Assembly: GCA_001805205.1 (NCBI GenBank) | Contig: MHER01000145.1 | Span: forward strand, 1-14,464 | DNA from: Nitrospirae bacterium RIFCSPLOW2_12_42_9 | GTDB taxonomy: Bacteria > Nitrospirota > 9FT-COMBO-42-15 > HDB-SIOI813 | Length of the DNA stretch: 14,464 nucleotides | Direction of reading: 5' to 3' | Shown here: positions 1 through 7,463 of the stretch, piece by piece | Layout of the letters: each line of letters opens with the position of its first letter | Position numbering within the stretch: the first letter of the stretch is position 1 | The notes under the pieces: generated by a model | Seen by the model: the letters and a program-made list of their open reading frames with translations, nothing else | Told to the model about the DNA's origin: nothing | The model's database searches: none | Made by a program: the position numbers and the translations under genes

Positions 1-787
1 TTGCTGCAAGGAGTTTATCCTTGAATCCGTAGAGATAGCTTATTCCGCTGTTCAGGAGAACGGTATTTCCGAATCTATAGTCCAGATCATTCTCCGTAGC
101 GATCTGATAAGAGCCGGATAGAAATGCCTCCAGCCGGCGAGGTCTTATCTGGTAGGCATAATATGCTGAGACCAGGCCATCCCAGGAACCTGTGCCAGGC
201 ATTATAGTAGGCTCGTTGATCTCACCCTCATGATCTAACAACTTGTACTCTCCTGTAGGGGCCTTTATACCTACCCCACCCACAAGGAGATGTCTGGCAC
301 CGAGATTGAATGCGTACTTTCCAATAAGACGTACATCGCCAAATCCCGATGTCCCGTCCTGACGGCTGAAATCTCCAGGAACATGGGCATGTTCGTGTGT
401 CCGGAGATTGAAAAATGGGATCGAGAGCATCAATGCGCCCGATGAAATGACCCCGTAGCTGATATCTAATTGAACCAGTTCGTTGTTTGTCCGTATCTCC
501 TTATGACCATCTTGTACAATCTCACCATTTTCAAAGTCGATCCGTGGTACCAGGGCCTCAGAGACCTTTTTACTCCCCTCCTGCACACGGTCCATCGGGA
601 TGAACCGGTATGACAGATCGAGGATCACCTGACCCGGTACAATGATCCCTTCCTGAGTCCCGACAACAAGAAAACAATTGGATGAGCCGCAGCTTGCCCA
701 CCCATCTACTGGAAGAACCAATCCTGCAGAGAATGCCAGGAGTAAAGACCCTGTAATAGATATAATACAGGCGTATATCTTTTTCAT
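1..787 (-). CDS. Outer-membrane beta-barrel protein, partial (C-terminus beyond window)
   Basis: The gene enters from the left edge, so only its first 262 codons are visible. Read on the minus strand it begins MKKIYACIISITGS, a basic start followed by a hydrophobic stretch, which is a typical Sec signal peptide. Cleavage is likely near the 'GWA-SCG' segment. The mature part opens with a CGSSNC cysteine pair, then alternating polar and hydrophobic strands such as 'LVQLDISYGVISSGALMLSIPFF' (described here, roughly residues 104-126) and 'GFGDVRLIGKYAF', as in transporter-like beta-barrels of the phenol MetA pathway type. I chose the ATG at 787 because GGGAGG lies about 9 nt upstream; an ATG at 793 is in frame but only about 3 nt from that site. 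It lies 57 nt after a His-rich gene on the same strand and is probably co-transcribed. A role in metal or small-molecule passage is a guess. Family membership is moderately sure, substrate unknown. Confidence 0.65.
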   Translation of the reverse strand, partial: MKKIYACIISITGSLLLAFSAGLVLPVDGWASCGSSNCFLVVGTQEGIIVPGQVILDLSYRFIPMDRVQEGSKKVSEALVPRIDFENGEIVQDGHKEIRTNNELVQLDISYGVISSGALMLSIPFFNLRTHEHAHVPGDFSRQDGTSGFGDVRLIGKYAFNLGARHLLVGGVGIKAPTGEYKLLDHEGEINEPTIMPGTGSWDGLVSAYYAYQIRPRRLEAFLSGSYQIATENDLDYRFGNTVLLNSGISYLYGFKDKLLAA

Positions 788-844
788 GGACATATCCCTC
801 CCTTGTATTTGATTTCTTAAATTTGATCTTAAATTCTTTTGTAT

Positions 845-1348
845 TTAGGCAAAAGAAGAGAGCGGAGGGGCACGGTTGTGGAGGTTTAGATAAAAGGTCT
901 GAGAGACAATATCCCCTTCATGAAAGCGGGGGTTTTCAGCTATCTCAAAGATCCCTGTTATATGAAATGGGATGCTGAATATCCCAATATACGAGACAGA
1001 CTGGGCAAAGGAACAGAAGGAATATCTCTCACTGGAATTCTTATCCTGTTGATGTGATTCTGAGTGCGGGGCAGGATTGGGCTGACTATCGCTATGACCA
1101 TGGCCGTGACTATGGGTATGGTTGCTGTGATTCCCGCTTAGACCGGTATCTCCATTTACTGCCGTGATTTCACAATGCAGATCGCATAAAATAACAGCGG
1201 GATATACAGAGAGGTAGATAACCAGGAGGAGGGCTACAGAGAGTCTGGATATTAATCCTTGTTTTCTAAACCAGTGACTATCCATTTGCATCCATATATT
1301 ATAGGAATTAATATATACCTGCAATATCATTCTTACAAGTCTATCCAC
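845..1348 (-). CDS. Small His-rich membrane or exported protein
   Basis: This encodes up to 167 residues and I do not recognise a firm family. From the first start (GTG at 1348) one hydrophobic segment spans about residues 36-53 (SVALLLVIYLSVYPAVIL), followed by CDLHC. After it comes a strikingly His-rich stretch at about residues 73-100 (HSNHTHSHGHGHS, then HSESHQQ), which could bind Zn, Ni, Co or Cu. The protein ends in '...LHNRAPPLSSFA'; an RAPP ending recalls small proteins coded beside metal-efflux systems (CopL/DUF2946-like), but that is memory, not a proven match. The GTG start directly abuts the stop of the upstream exonuclease gene. ATGs at 1330, 1291 and 1285 are alternatives, and none has a good Shine-Dalgarno site. 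It is followed on the same strand by an outer-membrane barrel gene, so a metal-related envelope role for the pair is inferred. Confidence 0.55.
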   Translation of the reverse strand: MDRLVRMILQVYINSYNIWMQMDSHWFRKQGLISRLSVALLLVIYLSVYPAVILCDLHCEITAVNGDTGLSGNHSNHTHSHGHGHSDSQPNPAPHSESHQQDKNSSERYSFCSFAQSVSYIGIFSIPFHITGIFEIAENPRFHEGDIVSQTFYLNLHNRAPPLSSFA

Positions 1349-2116
1349 CTACCTGTTTATATTTTCCGGGCCATATTCCCTGGATAACATCATGGAGAGA
1401 ACCTCCGCCAGTTGGTAAAGGTTTTTTGTGTCCGCCTCATTGTATTTTAATAATATTTTAAGGGCATCCTCATCACCTTCAATATACTTTCCCCATAACT
1501 TTACTGCATCATAGCCATCCATCCCTGTGATTGAATCTTCTCTTCGCATCCCAAAGTAGGCCTCGAGCTTCTTCAGTCCGCCTTTTATATTAAGCCGGCG
1601 AGCAGCAAAGCAAAGATCATAGTTTGGCATGTCTACTTTAAGTCCTGAAATGGATTTATGCAGAAATGGTATATCAAATACACGGCCATAATAGGTAATT
1701 ATAAGTTTGTATTGGAACAATATATCTTTCAGTGTTCCGGAATCAAGGTTTATGTCCTTGATAAGGGTATGCATCTGATCCCTCCCATACATGCCAACAA
1801 TCGTAACCTCGCCATAACCAGCCGGTCCGCCCATGGTCTCAATATCGAGACATACCGCATCCTTGTGAAAGGCATCAAAAAGCCTCCAGTACTCATTATG
1901 ATGAAGCCTTATAGAAAAATAATCTATATCCCCCTTCTCCAGTGCATGTAACGCCTTCGTAATCTCTCTATCAAAGATATTTTTCCTTGATTGGGATACT
2001 CCAGGGATGTGTATCCTCGTGAGAAAGTCCTCCCATGTAAAGACCCCCTCCCGCCACAGGTGTCTCTCAAACCTTGTTCCCACGCCGGGCAGGATTGTAA
2101 ATGTATGTTTGAGCAT
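1349..2116 (-). CDS. RNase H-like (YprB-type) DEDD 3'-5' exonuclease domain protein
   Basis: A 255-residue protein with the ribonuclease H-like fold of the DnaQ/YprB group, predicted to be a metal-dependent 3'-5' exonuclease of nucleic acid. Visible motifs are VCLDIET (Asp91, Glu93, the DxE exo I motif), YYGRVFDIPFL (Asp148, exo II region) and KYNEADTKNLY (Tyr225-Asn226 and Asp229, exo III). The N-terminus TFTILPGVGTRFERHLW resembles a helix-hairpin-helix turn that usually opens this family. An in-frame ATG at 2188 would add 24 residues, but the extra stretch is unlike the family and overlaps the promoter of the divergent PPC gene, so I chose the ATG at 2116. ATG 2140 is another option. No clear Shine-Dalgarno site precedes any of them. 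It is the first gene of a minus-strand run. The nucleic-acid target is unknown. Confidence 0.75.
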   Translation of the reverse strand: MLKHTFTILPGVGTRFERHLWREGVFTWEDFLTRIHIPGVSQSRKNIFDREITKALHALEKGDIDYFSIRLHHNEYWRLFDAFHKDAVCLDIETMGGPAGYGEVTIVGMYGRDQMHTLIKDINLDSGTLKDILFQYKLIITYYGRVFDIPFLHKSISGLKVDMPNYDLCFAARRLNIKGGLKKLEAYFGMRREDSITGMDGYDAVKLWGKYIEGDEDALKILLKYNEADTKNLYQLAEVLSMMLSREYGPENINR

Positions 2117-2144
2117 AATAATTTTTTTATATTTTAACATACAT

Positions 2145-2173
2145 TTGACTGGACGAGATAATGCTGTTATCTT
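2145..2173 (+). promoter_or_regulatory. Sigma70-type promoter for the PPC-domain gene
   Basis: TTGACT at 2145-2150 and TATCTT at 2168-2173 are separated by 17 nt, close to the sigma70 consensus. Transcription would start near 2180, about 25 nt before the ATG at 2205. The site lies between two divergent genes, just upstream of the chosen exonuclease start, so the two genes may share regulation. This is seen by eye, not tested. Confidence 0.5.
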
Positions 2174-2204
2174 TTTCCCGTCACACATTTATAAAGGAGA
2201 TAAC

Positions 2205-2639
2205 ATGAAATACCAGGTTGGCAGGACAGGACGGGTTGTTGTAGTGCGGTTTGAAGACAGGGATGATCTGCTCGGGGGGATTACCGAAATCGCCAGCAAA
2301 GAAAATATCAAAAGCGCCATCTTCTATCTCATTGGGGGAATTAGGGAGGGCCGCATAGTTGTCGGTCCTGAAAAGGAGGAACTTCCTCCAAAGCCAGTGT
2401 GGAAAGATCTTAAAGAAAGCCACGAGGTTGTCGGCATTGGCACTATATTTCCGCAGGATGGCAAGCCGAAGGTACACTTCCACGGCGCCTTTGGAAAAAA
2501 AGATATGGTCAAGGTGGGATGCCTCAGAGAAGTATCGGAGACATTCCTCCTCCTTGAGGCTGTTATACTGGAAATAGAGGGGGTTACTGCTTCAAGGGAT
2601 ATTGACCCGGCATTAGGATTGGCATTGCTGAGGGTATGA
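2205..2639 (+). CDS. PPC/DUF296-domain protein
   Basis: This 144-residue protein matches the PPC (plants and prokaryotes conserved, DUF296) fold over its whole length. It starts MKYQVGRTGRVVVVRF, has the central GGIREGRIVVG segment and the strand VVGIGTIFPQDGKPKVHFHGAFG. The HFHG histidines (residues 98 and 100) sit where bacterial PPC proteins bind a metal ion. Plant PPC domains occur in AT-hook DNA-binding proteins; free-standing bacterial members form small trimers and their task is mostly unknown, so calling this a DNA-binding protein would be inference. The start is well fixed by AAAGGAGA at 2193-2200, 4 nt before the ATG. A longer reading frame from 2007 runs through the promoter and the divergent gene and is not used. 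It stands alone, facing the tRNA pair downstream with 38 nt between them. Confidence 0.8.
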   Translation: MKYQVGRTGRVVVVRFEDRDDLLGGITEIASKENIKSAIFYLIGGIREGRIVVGPEKEELPPKPVWKDLKESHEVVGIGTIFPQDGKPKVHFHGAFGKKDMVKVGCLREVSETFLLLEAVILEIEGVTASRDIDPALGLALLRV

Positions 2640-2677
2640 ATGTTGTAAAAGAGATTATAGGTGTTAGGTTGATATAT

Positions 2678-2755
2678 TGGCGTCCCCAGGGGGATTTGAA
2701 CCCCCGTTTGCGCCGTGAAAGGGCGACGTCCTGGGCCGTACTAGACGATGGGGAC
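2678..2755 (-). tRNA. tRNA-Glu (anticodon TTC)
   Basis: On the minus strand the 5' acceptor arm GTCCCCA pairs with TGGGGAC near the 3' end. The anticodon loop is CTTTCAC inside a TCGCC/GGCGA-type stem, giving anticodon TTC for glutamate. The T arm contains GGTTCAAATCC. The 3' end GCCA is encoded in the DNA (discriminator G plus CCA). It follows tRNA-Lys by 10 nt and is likely cut from the same transcript. No hairpin/T-tract terminator is seen after it. Confidence 0.95.
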
Positions 2756-2765
2756 TAAAAGTGAA

Positions 2766-2838
2766 TGAGCCGCGATGGATTCGAACCATCGACACCCGCC
2801 TTAAAAGGGCGATGCTCTACCAACTGAGCTAGCGGCCC
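2766..2838 (-). tRNA. tRNA-Lys (anticodon TTT)
   Basis: The 73-nt minus-strand cloverleaf has acceptor GGGCCGC pairing with GCGGCTC (one G-T wobble), a D arm with AGCTCAGTTGGTAGAGC, loop CTTTTAA with anticodon TTT for lysine, and T loop TTCGAAT. The discriminator is A and is followed by TTC, so the CCA tail is not encoded, unlike the neighbouring tRNA-Glu. The tail must be added by a CCA-adding enzyme. It is the first gene of a two-tRNA transcript. Confidence 0.96.
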
Positions 2839-2860
2839 ATAAAAAGTCTTGAGCCTTATA

Positions 2861-2890
2861 TATTTATCATCTCAGAACCATGTCTGTCAA
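2861..2890 (-). promoter_or_regulatory. Sigma70-type promoter for the tRNA-Lys/tRNA-Glu pair
   Basis: On the minus strand a perfect TTGACA box (2885-2890) is followed after 18 nt by TAAATA (2861-2866). Transcription would begin around 2854, leaving a leader of about 16 nt before the 5' end of tRNA-Lys. This is strong by consensus and fits a stable-RNA gene. It is divergent from the promoter of the cytochrome c operon about 55 nt away. Confidence 0.6.
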
Positions 2891-2943
2891 CTCTTTTTCC
2901 ACGAATGTCCCCGAACCATCTCAAATCTCACTGACACAATTTC

Positions 2944-2973
2944 TTGACAATAACCACTGGCATAGTTTATGCT
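2944..2973 (+). promoter_or_regulatory. Sigma70-type promoter for the cytochrome c biogenesis operon
   Basis: TTGACA at 2944-2949 and TATGCT at 2968-2973 are separated by 18 nt. Transcription would begin near 2980, about 45 nt before the GTG start of the resB gene. No other candidate is as good before the seven-gene run, so this is probably its main promoter. No operator repeat was seen around it. Confidence 0.6.
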
Positions 2974-3024
2974 AAATAATCTCATTCTGATAGCATGCAA
3001 AAGGATAAGGTGTTACTATATTAG

Positions 3025-4413
3025 GTGGAGACATTAGTACAGACAGAGGTTAATACAAGGCAAAGAGGTGTCCTTTCTAAAGTCTATGACTTTTTTAGTT
3101 CTGTTAAATTAGCAGTTGTAGTCTTTTTCCTTCTCGCAGCAGGCTCAATCTCAGGTACATTAATAGAGCAAGGACTTAGCCCTCAGGAGTATATAGCAAA
3201 TCACGGAGAAAAGTGGTATTACTGGATCAATCTCCTGAGCCTTAACAATGTATATCATAGCTGGTGGTTCTCTGTCCTCCTTGCCCTCCTTGCATTAAAC
3301 CTTGCTGTCTGTCTATCAAAGAGACTCCCTACTATATGGAAGGCTTATTATGTTGTTGATACTGATTTTACTCATAACCTTGTACAGAATTTCAAGAATA
3401 ATACAGTAATCCAATATCCATCCGGTATGGAAGAGGCAAGGGGCAAGGTAGTGGATATTCTGAAAGGAAAAAAATATAAGATCTGGACTGAGAACAATCC
3501 CAATGATATTACAATCTTTGCAGCAAAGGGAAGGATCGGGAGACTTGGCTCGACTATAGGGCATATAAGCATCTTTATCATATTGATAGGTGCTGTGCTG
3601 AGCAGTGCAATTGGCTTCAGGGGGTTCTATCCTTTTTATGAAGGTGAATCCGTTTTTATTCCAGAGGGGAACTTTTATGTTATGGTTGAAAAATTCTGGA
3701 TCGATTATTATGAGAACGGTGGTGTTAAAGACTACTTCAGCAAGATGTCTGTAATAGATAATGGTAAGAAGGTTTTTACCAAGACCATTCAGGTTAATGA
3801 CCCGTTGCAGTACAAGGGGGTCTGGTTTTATCAGAGCAGTTATGGTCAGGCATGGGACCGCCTCGATAAGGCATTCATCCGCATAACAGATAAGAAGAGT
3901 GGACGGGTCGTGGCTGATGAAACTCTTGACTTCAGGAAGGAGAAACTGATTGCAGGAACTGACCTGCGTCTTAATGCAACCAATTTCCTCTCCGATTTTG
4001 CATATGATTCAGAGAGCAAGCAGATATATGCAAAATCAGGTGAACAAAATAATCCTGCTGCCGAGCTTGAGATATATGAGGGTGGAGAGCTTATAGCTAA
4101 ACCATGGATATTCTATAACTATCCAAACATGTTCCCGATAGAGAAGTCAAAGTATAATTTTATCCTGTCCGGGTATATTGCACCGCAATATTCCGGTCTT
4201 CAGATTGCAAAAGATCCCGGTGTTAACCTCGTATGGGTTGGAAGTTTCACGCTGATGGGTGGTCTTTTCATATCCTTCTTTATTTTTCACCGGAGGATAT
4301 GGATTAAGATACTCCCTTCAGAGAGGAGTTCACTGGTCTATATAGGTGGTCTTACAAATAAAGATACTATTGGATTTGAAAAGGAGATGAAGTCGATTAT
4401 CGGCTCCTTTTAA
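3025..4413 (+). CDS. resB: Cytochrome c biogenesis protein ResB/CcsB
   Basis: This 462-residue membrane protein is the ResB/Ccs1 partner of the System II heme-export and ligation complex. Membrane segments lie at about 27-48 (LAVVVFFLLAAGSISGTLIEQ), 79-97, 175-197 (starting IGHISIFIIL) and 400-421, with a large extracytoplasmic domain of about 200 residues between the last two. That is the usual ResB layout and length. His180 at the head of the third segment and His422 after the fourth lie where ResB proteins carry heme-related histidines. The only usable start is the GTG at 3025, immediately after an in-frame TAG. The possible ribosome site AGGATAAGG is about 15 nt upstream, which is longer than usual. 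It leads the operon, and ccsA follows after 20 nt, as in most System II clusters. The family call is firm. Confidence 0.93.
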   Translation: METLVQTEVNTRQRGVLSKVYDFFSSVKLAVVVFFLLAAGSISGTLIEQGLSPQEYIANHGEKWYYWINLLSLNNVYHSWWFSVLLALLALNLAVCLSKRLPTIWKAYYVVDTDFTHNLVQNFKNNTVIQYPSGMEEARGKVVDILKGKKYKIWTENNPNDITIFAAKGRIGRLGSTIGHISIFIILIGAVLSSAIGFRGFYPFYEGESVFIPEGNFYVMVEKFWIDYYENGGVKDYFSKMSVIDNGKKVFTKTIQVNDPLQYKGVWFYQSSYGQAWDRLDKAFIRITDKKSGRVVADETLDFRKEKLIAGTDLRLNATNFLSDFAYDSESKQIYAKSGEQNNPAAELEIYEGGELIAKPWIFYNYPNMFPIEKSKYNFILSGYIAPQYSGLQIAKDPGVNLVWVGSFTLMGGLFISFFIFHRRIWIKILPSERSSLVYIGGLTNKDTIGFEKEMKSIIGSF

Positions 4414-4433
4414 GACAATGGAGGTGTAAACTC

Positions 4434-5264
4434 ATGTTTAATTCATTCTTTTTCTTTGACATTATATTCTGGATTTATCTTGCAGCAGCCTGTTGCTATA
4501 TATTCTATATGGGTATAAAGAAAGAAGGGCTTGGTCATTTAGCCTTTGCACTTACTTTCATCGGCTGGCTGTTAAATACTGTTGTTCTTGTTGTCAGGTG
4601 GTATGAAACCGGCAGGGCTCCTTATGCAAATCTGTATGAGACTATGGTTCTCTTATCATGGATGATCGTGGCAGGCTATATTGCAATCGAACTCAAGTAT
4701 AAAAAGCTAAGGGTACTCGGGGCCATTATTGTCTCGATTGCATTCCTTGCAATCGGGGCAGCAGCCATGCTGCCATACAGATATCAGGCCATTGAACCGC
4801 TTATCCCTGCCCTTCAGAGCAACTGGCTGGTGCTCCATGTCGTAACTACATTCATCGGGTATGCAGGATTTGCAATAGCCTTCGGCCTCGGCATCATGTA
4901 TCTTTTCAAAGAGCGCGCAGAACGGAGCGGAAGGAAATCATTCTTTGACAGGTTCCCGAGCTCCGAGATCCTTGATGACATGAATTATAAATTTATTGCA
5001 ATAGGTTTCCCATTCGTGACCCTCGGTATCATACTCGGTGCAATTTGGGCAAACTATGCATGGGGAGGATACTGGAGCTGGGATCCTAAGGAGACATGGT
5101 CTCTGATAGTATGGTTTATTTATGCAGGATATTTCCACGGCAGGCTTGTACGCGGATGGAAGGGTAGAAAGACCGCATACTTTTCAATAATAGGTTTTAC
5201 TGCTGTAATATTTCTTTACTGGGGGGTCAGCTTTGTACTACCCGGATTACATGCTTATGCATAA
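4434..5264 (+). CDS. ccsA: Cytochrome c biogenesis protein CcsA/ResC (heme handling)
   Basis: This 276-residue polytopic protein carries the tryptophan-rich WWD motif AWGGYWSWDPKETW (residues 209-222), the heme-presenting signature of the heme-handling protein family. Conserved histidines are visible before it (His135 in WLVLHVV), in the next membrane segment (His235 in YAGYFHGR) and at the end (His273 in LPGLHAY). In characterised CcsBA proteins such residues ligate heme in the membrane channel and at the outer face. With ResB it exports heme and attaches it to CXXCH of apocytochromes. GGAGGTG at 4420-4426 stands 7 nt before the ATG. CcsA and CcsB are separate proteins here, not the fused form found in epsilonproteobacteria. 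Confidence 0.95.
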   Translation: MFNSFFFFDIIFWIYLAAACCYIFYMGIKKEGLGHLAFALTFIGWLLNTVVLVVRWYETGRAPYANLYETMVLLSWMIVAGYIAIELKYKKLRVLGAIIVSIAFLAIGAAAMLPYRYQAIEPLIPALQSNWLVLHVVTTFIGYAGFAIAFGLGIMYLFKERAERSGRKSFFDRFPSSEILDDMNYKFIAIGFPFVTLGIILGAIWANYAWGGYWSWDPKETWSLIVWFIYAGYFHGRLVRGWKGRKTAYFSIIGFTAVIFLYWGVSFVLPGLHAYA

Positions 5265-5278
5265 GCTAAAATTTCAAT

Positions 5279-5878
5279 ATGCCTGAACTTACATTAGAAG
5301 AAGAAAACAGGGATAAAGGTGGTGGTAAAAGTACTGCCATTATTATTGCCATTGTGATACTTGCAGGGATTATCGGGGCAGTATGGCTCAAGAGCAGCAA
5401 ATATGCGCCTGTGATGGTGGGCTCAACAGCACCTGACTTTACACTTCAGGATATGAGCGGCAAGGGATATACACTCTCTTCCCTGAAGGGCAAGGTTGTA
5501 TTTGTAAACTTCTGGGCCACATGGTGCAAGAGCTGCAAAGACGAGATGCCTTCCATGCAGACCTTATATGCCTATCTTAAAGATAGGAATATGCCATTTG
5601 AGATGCTTGCCATAAGCATGGACAGGGTTACGACACAGAAGGAGATTGATCCGTTTGTCCGAAGCCTTGGGATTACCTTCCCTATCCTCCTTGATCCGTG
5701 GGGTAAGACCGACGGGAAATATAAGCTCACCGGTGTTCCGGAATCATACATCATAGACCAGGAAGGCAGGGTTGTAGAAAAGATTATTGGCCCGAGGGAT
5801 TGGACAACTATTAACGCAGTGGAGAAGATCTTCGGTCTTCTTAATATCCAACCGCAGCCTCAGGCAGAAAGGAGCTGA
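5279..5878 (+). CDS. resA: ResA/TlpA-type membrane-anchored thioredoxin
   Basis: This 199-residue thioredoxin-fold protein has an N-terminal anchor at about 18-37 (STAIIIAIVILAGIIGAVWL), so the catalytic domain faces outside the cytoplasm. The redox motif is WCKSC (Cys83, Cys86) within NFWATWCKSCKDEMP, and APDFTLQDMSG opens the AhpC/TSA-Redoxin-like domain. The cis-proline region GVPESYIID is present at about 157-165. In System II such proteins reduce apocytochrome CXXCH cysteines, taking electrons from CcdA, which is encoded next. The ATG at 5279 lies 14 nt after ccsA; no clear Shine-Dalgarno site precedes it, so translational coupling is likely. The specific role (ResA rather than a general TlpA reductase) is inferred from its place in the operon. 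Confidence 0.88.
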   Translation: MPELTLEEENRDKGGGKSTAIIIAIVILAGIIGAVWLKSSKYAPVMVGSTAPDFTLQDMSGKGYTLSSLKGKVVFVNFWATWCKSCKDEMPSMQTLYAYLKDRNMPFEMLAISMDRVTTQKEIDPFVRSLGITFPILLDPWGKTDGKYKLTGVPESYIIDQEGRVVEKIIGPRDWTTINAVEKIFGLLNIQPQPQAERS

Positions 5879-5880
5879 TA

Positions 5881-6621
5881 ATGGGGTCCGCAAATCTCTC
5901 CATATTAGTTACCTTCTCAGCAGGCCTCCTCTCTTTTGTATCACCCTGCGTATTGCCGCTTGTACCATCTTATGTCAGTTACATCACCGGTCTTACCTTC
6001 GAAGATCTGACCACAAACAGGGACTCAAAAAAGATAAGGTTTATTACTATAACTAATTCAATCTCCTTTATAGCAGGTTTTACAGCAATATTTGTCATGT
6101 TTGGGGCGTCAGCAACTTTCATCGGGCATATACTGCTGAGCTATCAGGATATTGTACGGATGGTTGGAGGTGTACTGATAGTCCTTTTTGGTCTTTATAT
6201 TATGGGAATACTCAAGCTCAACTTTCTTACAACTGATAAAAAGATACATCTGAAGAATAAACCCGCTGGTTATCTTGGCTCTTTTATCGTTGGTATGGCA
6301 TTCGCCGCAGGATGGACACCGTGTGTAGGGCCAATCCTGGGGTCTATACTCCTCTATGCGAGTACAACAGGTTCAGTTGCAAAGGGGATGGGGCTTCTGG
6401 CAGTATATTCATTGGGACTCGGCCTTCCGCTCTTTATATCTTCTCTTGCCATAAATACATTTCTCTCAACATTTAAGGTCATTGTAAGGTATATGAGATG
6501 GATAACAATCCTGAGTGGTGCCTTCCTTATAATAATTGGAATAATGATATTTACAGACTCTTTCACATTCCTTACAACATGGTTTCAACAGCAAGGTATA
6601 GGCTGGAGTTTAGATCTATAA
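5881..6621 (+). CDS. ccdA: Cytochrome c biogenesis thiol-disulfide transporter CcdA
   Basis: This 246-residue protein with about six membrane segments belongs to the CcdA/DsbD-beta family. The two active cysteines are in the expected pseudo-repeated motifs: Cys23 in FVSPCVLPLVPSY and Cys148 in GWTPCVGPILGS. CcdA takes electrons from cytoplasmic thioredoxin and passes them across the membrane to ResA-like proteins. AAAGGAG at 5868-5874, inside the end of the preceding gene, stands 6 nt before the ATG, and the genes are separated by 2 nt. This supports translation of the ResA and CcdA pair together. The call is firm. Confidence 0.95.
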   Translation: MGSANLSILVTFSAGLLSFVSPCVLPLVPSYVSYITGLTFEDLTTNRDSKKIRFITITNSISFIAGFTAIFVMFGASATFIGHILLSYQDIVRMVGGVLIVLFGLYIMGILKLNFLTTDKKIHLKNKPAGYLGSFIVGMAFAAGWTPCVGPILGSILLYASTTGSVAKGMGLLAVYSLGLGLPLFISSLAINTFLSTFKVIVRYMRWITILSGAFLIIIGIMIFTDSFTFLTTWFQQQGIGWSLDL

Positions 6622-6630
6622 GGGGTATGG

Positions 6631-7455
6631 ATGTATCCTGTACTTTTTAAATTTGGCTCATTAGAGATCAGGTTCTACGGTGTAATGATAGCACTTGCAT
6701 TTATTGCAGGTACCCTGATCGGTGAGCGTGAGGCGAGGCGTAAGGGATTTCCTCCTGGTACTGTTTATGACCTCCTCTCCTTTATGCTGATTGCCGTAGT
6801 TATTGGCGCAAGGTTATACTATGTTATCTTTTCAGATCTGTACTGGTTCATTTCGCATCCGTTTGAGATAATTGCGATATGGAAAGGGGGGCTTTCCCTC
6901 CACGGCGGGATGATAGGTGGTCTTGTTGCAGGGATATGGTATTGCAGAAAAAGAGGGCTTTCGGTCTGGAAGTTTTCTGACGTGCTTGCACCATCCGCCA
7001 TACTTGGTCAGGCCATTGGCAGAATAGGGTGTACATTAAACGGGTGCTGTTATGGAAAGGAGACTGATTTACCATGGGGATTTATTTATACTGACCCGCA
7101 TTCTTCGGCACCACTTGGTATACCCCTCCACCCTACGCAGGTATACGAGATTATTCTGAGCCTTATACTATTTGCAGGTATTTGGTACAGCAGAAAAAAG
7201 GTCTCCTTTGATGGCCAGATGTTTCTGACATATATCATGGGATATGGCATAATCAGGTTTTTCCTCGAGTTCTTCAGGGGGGATTCCTTATTGTTGTTTA
7301 ATCTTATACCAGTACCACATGCAATGAGTACGGTTGTCTTTCTCACAGGTCTTATACTTTACATATATAGAAAGAAGTCAGGTTCAGCAGCGGGTAGTGA
7401 ACCACTAAATAAACAGATAAATGTTAAAGGTAAGAAGTCGGAAGCAAGGAGCTAA
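6631..7455 (+). CDS. lgt: Prolipoprotein diacylglyceryl transferase
   Basis: This 274-residue polytopic inner-membrane enzyme moves diacylglycerol from phosphatidylglycerol to the lipobox cysteine of prolipoproteins, the first step of lipoprotein maturation. The Lgt signature is present: GARLYYV (59-65), GGLSLHGG with His91, GRIGCTLNGCCYG (130-142) with Arg131, LHPTQVYE (166-173), and GYGIIRFFLEFFRGD (204-218) with Tyr205 and Arg209. These correspond to His103, Arg143, Tyr235 and Arg239 of the E. coli enzyme. Two adjacent Cys in the Lgt signature (NGCCYG) replace the usual NGE of E. coli, as in many other bacteria. AAGGGG lies about 5 nt before the ATG, and the gene follows ccdA by 9 nt. Being in a cytochrome c operon suggests envelope assembly is expressed as a unit. 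Confidence 0.96.
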   Translation: MYPVLFKFGSLEIRFYGVMIALAFIAGTLIGEREARRKGFPPGTVYDLLSFMLIAVVIGARLYYVIFSDLYWFISHPFEIIAIWKGGLSLHGGMIGGLVAGIWYCRKRGLSVWKFSDVLAPSAILGQAIGRIGCTLNGCCYGKETDLPWGFIYTDPHSSAPLGIPLHPTQVYEIILSLILFAGIWYSRKKVSFDGQMFLTYIMGYGIIRFFLEFFRGDSLLLFNLIPVPHAMSTVVFLTGLILYIYRKKSGSAAGSEPLNKQINVKGKKSEARS

Positions 7456-7463
7456 TTGGGAAA

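Noticed and set aside
794..844. AT-rich near-direct repeat (TTTGATTTCTTAAA and TTTGATCTTAAA) between the barrel and His-rich genes
   Set aside because: It is short, imperfect and within AT-rich spacer; no regulator site can be argued from it.
2117..2188. 24-residue N-terminal extension of the exonuclease
   Set aside because: The extra residues do not resemble the family, and the segment coincides with the divergent promoter; MLKHTFTILPGVG fits the usual start.
2007..2204. N-terminal extension of the PPC-domain gene
   Set aside because: It overlaps the divergent exonuclease coding region and the promoter at 2145-2173; the ATG at 2205 has a strong ribosome site.
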